64,000 nt of DNA from Pseudeuparius sepicola (lineage: Eukaryota; Arthropoda; Insecta; Coleoptera; Anthribidae), in assembly GCA_963920635.1 (NCBI GenBank), contig OY987300.1, forward strand, positions 62,410,915 to 62,474,914. Direction: 5' to 3'. This document shows, piece by piece, positions 46,375-58,447 of this stretch (its first letter is position 1; each line of letters begins with the position of its first letter). Under the pieces are notes generated by a model that searched no databases, was not told the origin of the DNA, and was given only the letters and a program-made list of their open reading frames with translations. The translations under genes were made by a program, and so were the position numbers.

Positions 46375-47700
46375 GTTGATGAATAAGAATGCAAGTGAAA
46401 AGTAGACCGAATTTCCCAAAAAACGGTGAGTGACCAAACAAGTTATTATAAAAAGTGGCTCGGGAGACCGATGTAACCTAGAAAACGCCTTTCCTTCGAA
46501 TAGAAAGTAAAAAAAAGTTGCAAAATGGGACTTAGATGAATATTTGATGCAAGTGAAAAGTAGGCAGAATTTTCGAAAATCGGGGACGGATCAAAAAATA
46601 TTAAGTTGATCGGGAGGTTGAGATAACCTATGAAACACCTTTCATTCCGACAGAATCTGACAAAAAATTCCAAGAAAATTTTAGACGACTGTTTGCAAGT
46701 GAAAAGTATACATAATTTTTTTGAAAAAACTGAGACTGACCAAAAAAAATAGATATTAGAAAATTTTGCTCGGGAGATCGAGGTAACATAGAAAACGCCT
46801 TTCATCCGAATATAATCTGAAATAAATTCCGAGATGGGACTTAGACGAATGTTTGATGCAAGTGGAAAGTAGACCGAATTGCCGAAAAACGCGGGAGGTC
46901 GAGGTAACCTAGGAAAAACGCCTTTTATTCGAACAGAATCTGACAAAAAAATCCAAGACGAATGTTTGATGCAATTGAAAGGTAGACAGAATTTTAGAAA
47001 AACGGCAACTGATCAAAAAATATATATTCGAAAATTTTGGTCGGGAGCCCGAGGTAACCTAGAAAACGCCTTTCGTTCTAACAGAATCCGACAAAAAAAT
47101 TCCAAGACGGGATGGTAGTGGGACGAATGTTTGACGGAAGTTAAAAGTAGACAGAATATTAAAAAACGAGAACCGACCAAATACTTATTAGAAAAAGTGG
47201 CTCAGGAGGTCGAGGTAACCTAGGAAATGCCTTTAGTTTGAAAAGAATCTGACAAACAAAAAATCCAAGACGAATATTTGATGCAATTGAAAGGTAGACA
47301 GGATTTTAGAAAAACGGCAACTGATCAAAAAAATATATATTCGAAAATTTTGGTCGGGAGCCCGAGGTAACCTAGAAAATGCCTTTCGTTCGAACAGAAT
47401 CCGACAAAAAAATTCCAAGACGGGATGGTAGTTGGACGAGTGTTTGACGCAAGTTAAAAGTAGACAGAATATTAAAAAACGAGAACCGACCAAATAGTTA
47501 TTAGAAGAAGTGGCTCGGGAGGTCGAGGTAACCTAGGAAATGCCTTTCGTTCGAACAGAATTCGACAAAAAAAAATTCCAAGACATGACTTAGAAAAATA
47601 TTCATTTGATGCAGATGAAAAAGAGACAGCATTTCCAAAAAAAACTTCGACTGACCTAAAAGTTATTAGAAAAAGTTGCTCGGGAGGCCGATGTCTAGCA
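46375..47700. repeat. ~150-bp tandem array (left arm)
   Basis: About nine units with GAGGTAACCTAGRAAA, CGAACAGAATCTGACAAA and AAGTAGACAGAATTTT. The spacing is 130-165 bp, and the last four units form two nearly identical dimers of ~312 bp. More diverged single units occur at about 42590-42800 and 44870-44950. The mirror array is at about 49052-50377. Confidence 0.85.
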
Positions 47701-47819
47701 AAATATAACACCATTGCACCAGAGTTATTTCCATCTACGTAACATTATTGGCGTGGTGGTCGACTAATCGCGTTCACTATTAAATTAATTATGACTGGTC
47801 AAATACGTATATAATGCAA

Positions 47820-48190
47820 ATTAAAAAACGCTTTAACGAAGCGTTTACAATGCGTTAACGAGGATTGACAGCGCGTCAACGAGGCGTTACCAACGCGTTA
47901 AACGCGTGAAAGAAGCGTTATCAACGTGTTAAACGCGTGAAAGAAGCGTTATCCATGCGTTACGCGTTAACGAAGCGTTATCAACGCGTTATCGATTCGT
48001 TAACAATGTGTTAACGAACAACGCATTAACGAACAACGCGTTAACGAAACGTTAACGACGTGTCAGCAAAGTTTTAACAAAGCGTTAACGAAGCTTTAAC
48101 ATCGCGTCAATGCGTTAAGACGCGTTAAAACCGCGTTAACGAATCTTTGACGACGCATTAACGAAGCGTTGACGAGTGTGGAAGTGCGTG
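47820..48190. repeat. GCGTTAACGAA short tandem repeat (left arm, near axis)
   Basis: About thirty degenerate units of ~11 bp built on GCGTTAAC, each able to pair with itself (GTTAAC). Mirrored at about 48565-48930, so this motif fills most of the DNA next to the loop. Confidence 0.9.
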
Positions 48191-51100
48191 GACCCTCCTA
48201 CTCCCAGAATCGCAACTTACACCAGATCAAACTCAACTGTGGAATCTTGTGACGTCACAGAGATGCTACTTTACATTTCTTTTAAGTAGTTAACCTAACC
48301 TAACATTATTGTCGCGGTGACCAAGAGGTTATCGACTGGTGAACCGATTACCATTGGTCAAAACTGACTTAATCCGCCTTTGATACACCTCTCCCAAATC
48401 CAATGGCAATCGGTTCACCAGTCGATAACCTCTTGGTCACCGCGACAATAATGTTAGGTTAACTACTTAAAAGAAATGTAAAGTAGCATCTCTGTGACGT
48501 CACAAGATTCCACAGTTGAGTTTGATCTGGTGTAAGTTGCGATTCTGGGAGTAGGAGGGTCCACGCACTTCCACACTCGTCAACGCTTCGTTAATGCGTC
48601 GTCAAAGATTCGTTAACGCGGTTTTAACGCGTCTTAACGCATTGACGCGATGTTAAAGCTTCGTTAACGCTTTGTTAAAACTTTGCTGACACGTCGTTAA
48701 CGTTTCGTTAACGCGTTGTTCGTTAATGCGTTGTTCGTTAACACATTGTTAACGAATCGATAACGCGTTGATAACGCTTCGTTAACGCGTAACGCATGGA
48801 TAACGCTTCTTTCACGCGTTTAACACGTTGATAACGCTTCTTTCACGCGTTTAACGCGTTGGTAACGCCTCGTTGACGCGCTGTCAATCCTCGTTAACGC
48901 ATTGTAAACGCTTCGTTAAAGCGTTTTTTAATTTGCATTATATACGTATTTGACCAGTCATAATTAATTTAATAGTGAACGCGATTAGTCGACCACCACG
49001 CCAATAATGTTACGTAGATGGAAATAACTCTGGTGCAATGGTGTTATATTTTGCTAGACATCGGCCTCCCGAGCAACTTTTTCTAATAACTTTTAGGTCA
49101 GTCGAAGTTTTTTTTGGAAATGCTGTCTCTTTTTCATCTGCATCAAATGAATATTTTTCTAAGTCATGTCTTGGAATTTTTTTTTGTCGAATTCTGTTCG
49201 AACGAAAGGCATTTCCTAGGTTACCTCGACCTCCCGAGCCACTTCTTCTAATAACTATTTGGTCGGTTCTCGTTTTTTAATATTCTGTCTACTTTTAACT
49301 TGCGTCAAACACTCGTCCAACTACCATCCCGTCTTGGAATTTTTTTGTCGGATTCTGTTCGAACGAAAGGCATTTTCTAGGTTACCTCGGGCTCCCGACC
49401 AAAATTTTCGAATATATATTTTTTTGATCAGTTGCCGTTTTTCTAAAATCCTGTCTACCTTTCAATTGCATCAAATATTCGTCTTGGATTTTTTGTTTGT
49501 CAGATTCTTTTCAAACTAAAGGCATTTCCTAGGTTACCTCGACCTCCTGAGCCACTTTTTCTAATAACTATTTGGTCGGTTCTCGTTTTTTAATATTCTG
49601 TCTACTTTTAACTTCCGTCAAACATTCGTCCCACTACCATCCCGTCTTGGAATTTTTTTGTCGGATTCTGTTAGAACGAAAGGCGTTTTCTAGGTTACCT
49701 CGGGCTCCCGACCAAAATTTTCGAATATATATTTTTTGATCAGTTGCCGTTTTTCTAAAATTCTGTCTACCTTTCAATTGCATCAAACATTCGTCTTGGA
49801 TTTTTTTGTCAGATTCTGTTCGAATAAAAGGCGTTTTTCCTAGGTTACCTCGACCTCCCGCGTTTTTCGGCAATTTGGTCTACTTTCCACTTGCATCAAA
49901 CATTCGTCTAAGTCCCATCTCGGAATTTATTTCAGATTATATTCGGATGAAAGGCGTTTTCTATGTTACCTCGATCTCCCGAGCAAAATTTTCTAATATC
50001 TATTTTTTTTGGTCAGTCTCAGTTTTTTCAAAAAAATTATGTATACTTTTCACTTGCAAACAGTCGTCTAAAATTTTCTTGGAATTTTTTGTCAGATTCT
50101 GTCGGAATGAAAGGTGTTTCATAGGTTATCTCAACCTCCCGATCAACTTAATATTTTTTGATCCGTCCCCGATTTTCGAAAATTCTGCCTACTTTTCACT
50201 TGCATCAAATATTCATCTAAGTCCCATTTTGCAACTTTTTTTTACTTTCTATTCGAAGGAAAGGCGTTTTCTAGGTTACATCGGTCTCCCGAGCCACTTT
50301 TTATAATAACTTGTTTGGTCACTCACCGTTTTTTGGGAAATTCGGTCTACTTTTCACTTGCATTCTTATTCATCAACACGTTAACGAAATGTTAACCAAA
50401 ACCTAGTTACTACTTTCGATTTCATTAGACGTATTTTCTTAACAAATTTAAAAGCTAATAGGTCGTCTTTTGATCCCAAAACTATTACTACCCATAGTAC
50501 CTTTCTGCCTATAGAACTAAGATAGCATTTGTTCAATTATTAGTATATCTTTCATGATGTCCCGTTTATTTGACTTACTAATTAGACGTATTTTCTCATC
50601 AAAATGAAAAGCCAAAAGGTAGTTTTTGATTTACAAACATGTAAATTAGGCCATTTTTTTCTTGACCTGAATATTTCTCTGTTTTCGATACGTATTATAG
50701 GCTTACTATTCACGTAAGTAAAGTCAACAGTGCGTTTTGTATTTTAGTTATTCATTTTTATCCGTCTAAAATATCAAGGAATACCCCCAAAAGCTAGCAA
50801 AATGGGCAAACAGTCGATAAAAATTCCGTTGAATATCTTATTACTACTACCTATGGTGCCTTTTTTATTAATCAGAAGTGTATTATATGAGTGAAAGTAT
50901 TGTTTTGGTGAAATTTTTATTATTCATTTTTATCAGTCTAAAATATCAAGGAATACCCCCAAAAGCTAGCAAAATGGGCAAACAGTCGATAAAAATTCCG
51001 TTGAATATCTTATTATTACTACCTATGGTGCCTTTTTTATTAATCAGAAGTGTATCATATGAGTGAAAGTATTGTTTTGGTGAAATTTTTATTAAATCGG

Positions 51101-52697
51101 TTTAAAATGAGCGATTTCTATGTTTTGAGCTTGTAACTCCTTGTAGGTAATATGCAAACATGATTCAAAAGGAATCCAACTGACCATTATTAAACTACAA
51201 CTTTTTGTCTAAAAATTTTTTTAAAGAGTTTAGCTTCTAAGATTATAAGCTGTTACAATTAACTGTCGATAAACTAAACATATTTTAATCGCATTTACTA
51301 AACAATTTAAGCCAATATTTTTGGATCCTCTAACTTACGACGCAAAATTAAGGCTTCACATGATATCTAGAAAATTGTGAATTGCCACTCGCAATATTTT
51401 TGATTCTAGATAATCGAGAAAATTGTCATTATTAAACCTAATTATTAAATTGAGTTGAAAGTCAACGCACAAAGATTTTTGTATGATATTTACTCTCAGG
51501 GTCGTTGTCTCAGAATTCTATAAGAGATTCTTAAGATTTTTTTCCTATTATCTCAATTAGTAACTTATTGAAACTCAATTTACACAAAACCAATTTTCAG
51601 AGGACAAAAATCCCTTGAAAATATGATTTTTTAAATTTTATAACGTTCAGTATTTTTTATTTTGGTTATATAGTTACCACCTAGCTTGACCCAGTGAAAC
51701 TGAATTTTACACAAGAACAATTTTCAGAGGATAAAAATCCGTTGAAAATATGATTTTTTAAATTTTATAACGTTCAGTATTTTTTATTTTGGTTATGTAG
51801 TAGCTTGACCCAGATGGAATTTTTCTTTTCATCAGATTCTGTTCTAACGGGAAGCGTTTATGATGTTGTCTCGGTCTATTGAACAACTGTTCTAAAATAA
51901 TCCAACCTGTATAAAACATAAAATGGGACAGCCACATCACTACTTTTTTTGCCTTGTATATTTCCAAACTGGCTGTTAGATGTGTTTCTCACCTTAAAAA
52001 ATTAAAGCCAATATTTTTTTTGGACCCTCAAACTTGCAACACAATTAGGTTTCACATGTCTGGCATATTTCTCATTTATTTTATATATACGTAGGTATAA
52101 GGTTCATTGTTTAATAAAACCAACTCGGCACTTTTCACGTCCTATGCGTCGCACTTGCTTCAGTAGATTCTCGGTCGTGGCCACAGATAAAGACTCTATC
52201 GAGGCGTTGTAATAAATATATGAAAAGTCTGAGTTTCGTGTTTGTTTTTCTTTGGAAAGATGGAAGTGTATCAGTACCTACTTCAGTATAATAGATACGC
52301 GTAGTTCAGTGAAATTTTGGATTACGGCAGTACCTATCTATGGAATTTAAACGGTTACTGGTTGTTTTTCCCGTGAAAATGACTGTGCCGTTAGAAAAAT
52401 GATGTTTGGTTATATCTGATAGCTCGGGGATGTTTATTTTACTGTCTGGGGCATTAGATGTAACCTGATTTCTTTTTATACATCATCAAGAATCTTTCGG
52501 TGAGTTGTATTTTGTTTTCTTATCTCTAGGGTATTTTTTTTATGTACTTGCGTCGCATTTTGAAACCTATATCGTAAAACCGGTGGTGGAACCCTGTGTT
52601 TAAAAACTATACTTCGAAAAAACATCTTGTCTGATCCAATTTTGTTATCATTTTCGTAAATGGGGTAAACAAATTAAACGTTAGCAATTATATTTGT

Positions 52698-53275
52698 ATC
52701 AAAAAAAATTTTGTCGAAAAAGAATTTGGCAAAAAAAAATTGGCAAAAAAAAATTCGACAAAAAAAAATTTGGCAAAAAAATGTCAAAAAAAAGTTTACA
52801 AAAAAAAATTTTGACAAAAAAAATTTTGACAAAAAAAAAAAAAATTGGCAAAAAAAAATTTTGACAAAAAAAATTTTGACAAAAAAAAAATTTGGCAAAA
52901 AAAAATTTGGCAAAAAAAAATTTGGCAAAAAAAAAATTGGCAAAAAAAAATTTGGCAAAAAAAAATTTGGCAAAAAAAAAATTTGGCAAAAAAAATTGTC
53001 AAAAAAAAAATTTGACAAAAAAAAATTTTGACGAAAAAAAAATTTGGGGAAAAAAATTTTGACGAAAAAAAAATTTGGGGAAAAAAAGTTTTGACGAAAA
53101 AAAAATTTGGGAAAAAAAATTTTGCAAAAAAAAATTTGACAACAAAAAATTTTGCAAAAAAAAAATTTTGGTAAAAAAAATTTTGGCAAAAAAAATTTTG
53201 GCAAAAAAAAATTTTGGCAAAAAAAAAATTTTGGCAAAAAAAAATTGACAAAAAAAAATTTTGGCAAAAAACTTC
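52698..53275. repeat. A-rich tandem array (right arm)
   Basis: Inverted counterpart of 43505-44055, about 31 nt longer. It is the largest length difference between the arms. Confidence 0.95.
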
Positions 53276-54369
53276 TACAAAAAATCACAAAAAATTTTCA
53301 CCTGTCTGAATGACAGTCGGTCCTCCGCCTATTAAGATATAGCTTTTACTTCCTTTATATAAGTTTTCGTTTCCAAGATATCAAGCGGTTTATAAATGGG
53401 ACAGCTGGTATATTTACATTTTTTTCTTTCTTTTGCTCATGTAATCCTTGGGAATTTTTTTACGAAAGGTTTCCAAATATCTAGCTGTTTAAAAATGGGA
53501 CAGCTGGTATATACTTACTTGCATCTTGGAGCACTCGAACTGATACGTGGAATCACGCACCCTTCTTATAGGCCATTATTTGTCGACTAAGGTTTTTTTT
53601 TGTCTGGTCAGCAGAGCCGCGTTTGCCTACCAAGGTTTTTTCCTAACCTTATATATTTTTTGAATCCACCGGTATAAAATATCGTCATTATTTCCTTCTG
53701 TGGGGAACTAAAAAATATTTACTTTCAAATAAGGTTGAGGAAACCGGTATTTAAAAAAGTAATAACCCCTAAAATTTTTCCAAACGAGATGAACTGAAAC
53801 AGCTAGGGTGTATAAAATGGGACAGCCGCGCAATTACCTTTTTCGGTCTTGTGTATATTTTACTGGAATAAATAATTATTTCCAATTTTTTTTTGGTACA
53901 ACCTCTACATCGTATTTTTTTTACTGAAATTTTTTCATCATTTTTTTCCAAGTGAAACTGACGTTATTTTTACCTTTACATATATTTTTACCGGTATACA
54001 AAACTTATTCGAAAATTCTACCTACATTTTCACGTCTTGGATTTTTTTTACAGATTTTGTTCAAACAAAATTTCCTATGTTATCTGGGGCCTTCCGACTA
54101 ACTATTATAATAACTGTTTTTATCAGTCACTCGAAAAAATTCTATCTGCACTTATATATAAAACATTCGTCTGAGTCTTGTCTTGTACATTTCACCGTCA
54201 AAAAATGAAAATTTCCCAAAATGTTATCGGGATTATAGGATCAGGACCTTTTTAAAATTACATTTTTTGAATAAAAAATTTTCAAAATTTTTCGAATTTT
54301 CATAGGTATCAAAAGTGCGGAACTGCGCATGCGCGAAACGCGTGCAAGGGGGAAGGGTGGATTTTGTTC

Positions 54370-54433
54370 GGGCAACTACATGCCAGTCGGACGGAGGCCT
54401 TCGGCCTCCGTTCCTCCTGGCACGTAGTTGCCC
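54370..54433. repeat. GC-rich two-tier hairpin (right arm)
   Basis: Mirror copy of 42350-42413. Confidence 0.85.
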
Positions 54434-55325
54434 ACCCGCCACCCCCCACCCACCCCGGGGTAGACTAAGTCCACCCCCCCCAAGGGGTGGCCCCAAAATA
54501 GATTGCGCTATATGAGGATTTTTTCCGATCAGCCGATCAGAAGATATATTTGGAAATCACGATATACCTGCATCAGCAGAAAATCCGAGCCCCTGACGTA
54601 CTAATTGTTTACGTTGTACATCGCATCATATACGGTTCCACGTGGTTTCTTATTTACCATAATGTATCACATTTCCTGATACCAAGGAGTCTACCTCGGA
54701 TTTCCACGTGTCTAGTTGAAGATTCCGGCCTAAATCGTTTGCGTTACATGCTGATTTTCCCAAATTTTCCGTTTATTATTCTATCTGAAATTTTTTCAGA
54801 TTTTTTTATTTAGAAGATAATTGGGTGAAATTTGTAGCCTATTGTTCTATATGCGGTTTCAGCAAAATCGCTGAGTGCTCGACCAAACAAAGCAGGCGTC
54901 TGTCGTGAACTATTCCACGTGTTTTCTCTTACTATATATTTACTATGCGGTCACGCGTTCGCAGCGAGTAACCCGATGCGACGCAACAGCTGAGTTATAA
55001 TTTTGTGTACTTGAACAATTCGGGGTTTATTTGCACAAATAAATTAAAAATTATGGTTCATAAGATCACAAACGCAGACCTTATCGATAACAATTTTATT
55101 AGACTTTTTTTTTCATTATTAGCCATTACTTGACATAACCTACAATTTTCCAAATTTATGTGTATAAGTTAAGAATCACCCTGTATACACATAACAGTGT
55201 AATAGAGTGATATTATTGCTTAGAGTGAGAGTTTTATTATAATATGATGCTTCAGGTGTTTTCCCTTCAACACAAAGATTCTTATAAAAAAACACAACAA
55301 AAGATTTTTAAACGTTTATTAAAAA

Positions 55326-55448
55326 TTAATTGTGTAAGTCAATATGTTTTATCTTCATTTTAATTTCATATAACATAAGTTCATATTTCAATGCTTCTAA
55401 ATTCTTCAAATATTGTTGCAGTTTTCTTCTGTACTCCAGCTTCGTCAT
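55326..55448 (-). CDS. 40-residue second ORF overlapping by ATGA (right arm)
   Basis: Mirror copy of 41334-41456, unchanged in sequence. Confidence 0.55.
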   Translation of the reverse strand: MTKLEYRRKLQQYLKNLEALKYELMLYEIKMKIKHIDLHN

Positions 55449-55753
55449 GGTTCTACAATAAATTCGATATTTGTAGATCGGCCGACGGGTCCAAGACTCT
55501 TCATGTAATACCTCCTTCCGTTACCGATATCCCTATTAATTTCTTCGATCCGTTGGGGCGTAAACTCGGCCGTGTATCGTTGCGGCAGCACCGTCTTAAA
55601 TTCTTCGAACTCGACGTAGACCTTCTCTCCGTATTGCGTGTTGACTTTGTCCACGCTCGTGATTTGAAAATTTTCACCCACCTCCATATTTTGAACGCTT
55701 TCGAATTTCTTGAAGATCAAATTCTTGTTCAGGTGATTCAGGAACGACTGCAT
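55445..55753 (-). CDS. 102-residue protein of the palindromic element (right arm)
   Basis: Mirror copy of 41029-41337 with an identical protein. Its TATA box and triple CCACTCCAACG repeat lie at about 55792-55907. The two genes point inward from the two ends of the element. Confidence 0.8.
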   Translation of the reverse strand: MQSFLNHLNKNLIFKKFESVQNMEVGENFQITSVDKVNTQYGEKVYVEFEEFKTVLPQRYTAEFTPQRIEEINRDIGNGRRYYMKSLGPVGRSTNIEFIVEP

Positions 55754-56084
55754 TTTGAACTCGGCAAATCAGACTGTAGGAAATTGTAAGTGTATATAAC
55801 GGGAAAACTGCTCTTGCGCACGAATATATAGACCTCACCCCACCAAGCCGTTGGAGTGGGGGTTGCCCCGTCGTTGGAGTGGGGGCTGACACCCGCCGTT
55901 GGAGTGGGGGGGGGGGTCAACTGGGGGTCACACGTGGCCCAAAGGTCAAAGGTTAATCTATCAGGATCTAGGGGTCAACTGGGGTCATCCGGTGACGTCA
56001 CGTGACCTCGGGCATGACGTAGCCACTTTGCACGCTTTTTTCAAGGTCGTGGGTTAGAACTCTCTTTGTATTACTACTTAGGAA

Positions 56085-56440
56085 ATGTAATAAAAATTAT
56101 TATATTAACTGAATATTAGATACAGACTAGATGTACACTCGTCCGTGTGGCTAAACTAGCCGCTTGGAAAATTAGCGTTATAAGGTTTCGACAATTTTAT
56201 TTACTATAATAAAATTAAATGTTAAAAGCTAGATCTTATCGCAATTGTTATATTAGAGCAAAATTACAAAATTAATTATTTAAAAAGGTGGAAGTTTCAA
56301 TTTATTCCCAAAATTTAGCTTAGCAAAATATCTAACGTTACAAAACATGACGCATAATTTGGTGATAGAATATTTAATTTAATTGGCTTAAGAAATAACT
56401 CGGGAGAGCTCCAAAAGAACGGATGGTCTTAAGTTTTTGG
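56085..56440. other. AT-rich part of E3 right of the palindrome
   Basis: Interior sequence of E3; no gene seen. Confidence 0.4.
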
Positions 56441-56890
56441 AATATGAATATTGGGGCCTCTCTGGGATATACTGTAGGAATATTATAGTTTTAAATATTC
56501 TGGCCTTATGCGCTGGTCTGGGCACTACAATAATATCTCTCATACAGCCAAAAAAAAACTGCCCAATCGCCCCGACACTGCATCAATTTGACAGAATCTG
56601 TTCCCACATGGCGGCTGCGCGAACAGGAGCGCAGAATTTTCCCGCCATGAGGAGTGAAACTGCTGGTTCTGGTTGTTTTATATGCTCTGCTAATATCTCT
56701 CCTTCTTGTGGCTGGCAGGGTTAAACTGGCTCGTAGCCATCCCCATACCACCAGCCTATTTTTGCATTTTTACCCATCGACGACAACACCCATGGCACAT
56801 ACCTCGGTGGGACTCGAACCCACGACGTATGGTGTCAAAGCGTGGGTCCAATCGAGAGACCCACTCGTACACCGCCGCCCCAAAGATAAC
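56440..56890 (-). mobile_element. tRNA-derived SINE (candidate)
   Basis: On the minus strand, 56890 down to about 56800 has a tRNA-like head: GGCGGCGGTGTACGAGTGG (A-box-like), then a perfect B box GGTTCGAGTCC at about 56812-56822, and CCACC. Non-tRNA sequence follows for a few hundred bases. Too decayed for a functional tRNA. Confidence 0.5.
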
Positions 56891-57231
56891 CTCAAAAAAG
56901 TTAAGAGTAAAAACACGATCCAAAAACAGCGCAAGTGGCGCCCTCTGTGAGATACGGCGAAATTGACATATTCAGTTTTGTATATGTAGCCATAATTCTA
57001 TTTCAAAAAATAAACTTCTACGCCCTGTATCTCTTAAACAAACAACATTTCTATAAGGCATATTAGCCTCAATCGTAATATTTTGGCCCAAAATATATGT
57101 GGTTGCACTATGTGCCATTACTACTGACTCACCCTGTATAAAAGAAGACGTGGCCTATGCTCCATAAGGCAGAGGTCATAAAAAGAAGGGAAGTCTAACC
57201 CATATATTTTGTGTTGAATTTGTGGTATATA

Positions 57232-58106
57232 CAGTGTGTCCAAGGATAAGTGAAACGAGAGGTGTAAAAGACCAAAAATTTTTGAGTTCGAATTTGGCAA
57301 TTTGGGGTCCAGGCCTGCTTGCCTAGAAAATAATTTTCACCATATTTTTAATTTTGAAAAATAAAGTTAGGCCCTAACAGGAACGATTTATTTATTTTCT
57401 GTGTAGGTTAAGTGCCCTTTCTCGACAAGATATCGAAAAATTACATTAAAAAAAGTTGCTTAGAATTGAAAACTATGACCCTGTGTCAATTTTCAAAATA
57501 ATTGGCCTACTTTGATTTTTGTCCACTTTATTTCCTATAAGAAGGTGAACTATCCCTGTCGTATAAAATATCAAAAAATTTCTTTAGAAAAACTTATTCA
57601 GAATAAAAAAGTGTGCAAGACTTCGAAATTTGGACTCAATCGGCCTACTATGATTTATTTGAAATAATGCGTCAAATAATCAAAGTAGAGTAGGCCAATT
57701 ATTTTGAAAATTGACACAGGGTCATAGTTTTCAATTCTAAACAACTTTTTCTAATAAAAGTTTCGATATTTTAAACGACAACGATAGTTAACCTACCTAT
57801 AGGAAATAAAATAGACGAAAATCAAAGTAGCCAATTATTTTGAAAATTTGCATAGGGACAAAATTTTCAATTCTCAGCAACTTTTTCTGCTAATGAAATT
57901 TTTCGATATTTTGTCGAGAAAGGGCACTTAACCTACACAGAAAATAAATAAATCGTTCCTGTCAGGGCCTACTTTACTTTTCAAAATTAAAAATATGGTG
58001 AAAATTATTTTCTAGGCAAGCAGGCCTGGACCTCAAATGGCCAAATTCGAACTCGAAAATTTTTGTACTTTTACACCTCTTGTTTCACTTATCCTGGGAC
58101 ACACTG
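57232..58106. mobile_element. Foldback element E4, CAGTGTG ends, TATA duplication
   Basis: 875 bp, ends CAGTGTGTCCAAGGATAAGT and complement, TATA on both sides (57228-57231, 58107-58110). Arms of about 300 bp; internal segments (AAAATAATTGGCCTACTTTG) are repeated several times. No ORF. Confidence 0.85.
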
Positions 58107-58447
58107 TATATATTTTTTATATATGTATATATAGGTTAGGTTAGTTTAACTGGTTTAACCCATTGAGGTAGTATGGGGGGAGGCGCCATAACATTACTTT
58201 GTCGCATATAGCAAACGGGTTGCAGTGGGATTCACATTACTCGATTCTATTCGCGTCGAGTAGAAATCGAGATTTTAGCGATTCTCATTTGTTAGCATTG
58301 CCGCGATATGTCGAGATTAACTGTCATTTGAGCTCGATATTCTTGTACTGGTCGAGATCTTCATGGTGTCGAAATTTAACCTCACTTTTGCTTAATTTTC
58401 CGTTGATTGATTCCTTTTTCCACCGACGATTTTTCCTATTTATAAAT

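Larger units (their letters stand above)
40704..56078. mobile_element. Giant palindromic Polinton-like element (15,375 bp)
   Basis: Left arm 40704-48357 (7654 bp) and right arm 48400-56078 (7679 bp) are near-identical inverted copies around a 42-nt loop (48358-48399). The termini begin 5'-AGTAGTAATACAAAGAG on both strands, and the element is flanked by the 6-bp duplication TAGGAA (40698-40703, 56079-56084). Six-base duplications, a 5'-AG terminus and a size of ~15 kb are features of Polinton/Maverick elements. No DNA polymerase B, integrase, ATPase, protease or capsid gene is present, so it would be non-autonomous. Each arm has one two-ORF transcription unit. Arms differ by a 1-nt indel in a G run, ~31 nt in a T-rich array, 5 nt near the axis and scattered substitutions. 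Confidence 0.9.
39357..57136. mobile_element. Element E3, CAGGGTG ends, host of the giant palindrome
   Basis: Terminal repeats of about 150 bp, CAGGGTGAGTAATGGCACAT at the left and complement at the right (with an 8-bp insertion GTCAGTAG-like near the right tip), and TATA duplications at 39353-39356 and 57137-57140. Without the palindrome (40704-56078) the element is about 2.4 kb. The left part contains its own inverted pair (about 39680-39850 against 40040-40192). Confidence 0.85.

Noticed and set aside
46446..46946. 166-codon ORF and its mirror at 49806-50306
   Set aside because: Lies across the ~150-bp tandem units; the residues repeat with the array and no family is recognisable.
40704..56078. 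Palindrome as an assembly or sequencing foldback artefact
   Set aside because: Not fully excluded, but exact TAGGAA duplication at the tips, a unique loop, arm-specific indels and substitutions, and different outer flanks argue against it.
40704..56078. Polinton core genes (PolB, integrase, ATPase, protease, capsid)
   Set aside because: No ORF over 102 codons with protein-like composition in the arms and no motif of these families seen; therefore only a Polinton-like non-autonomous call.
58199..58447. N-terminal extension of the HARBI1-like frame
   Set aside because: Open by chance; family similarity starts only after about 58480, and the ATG at 58448 is the better start.
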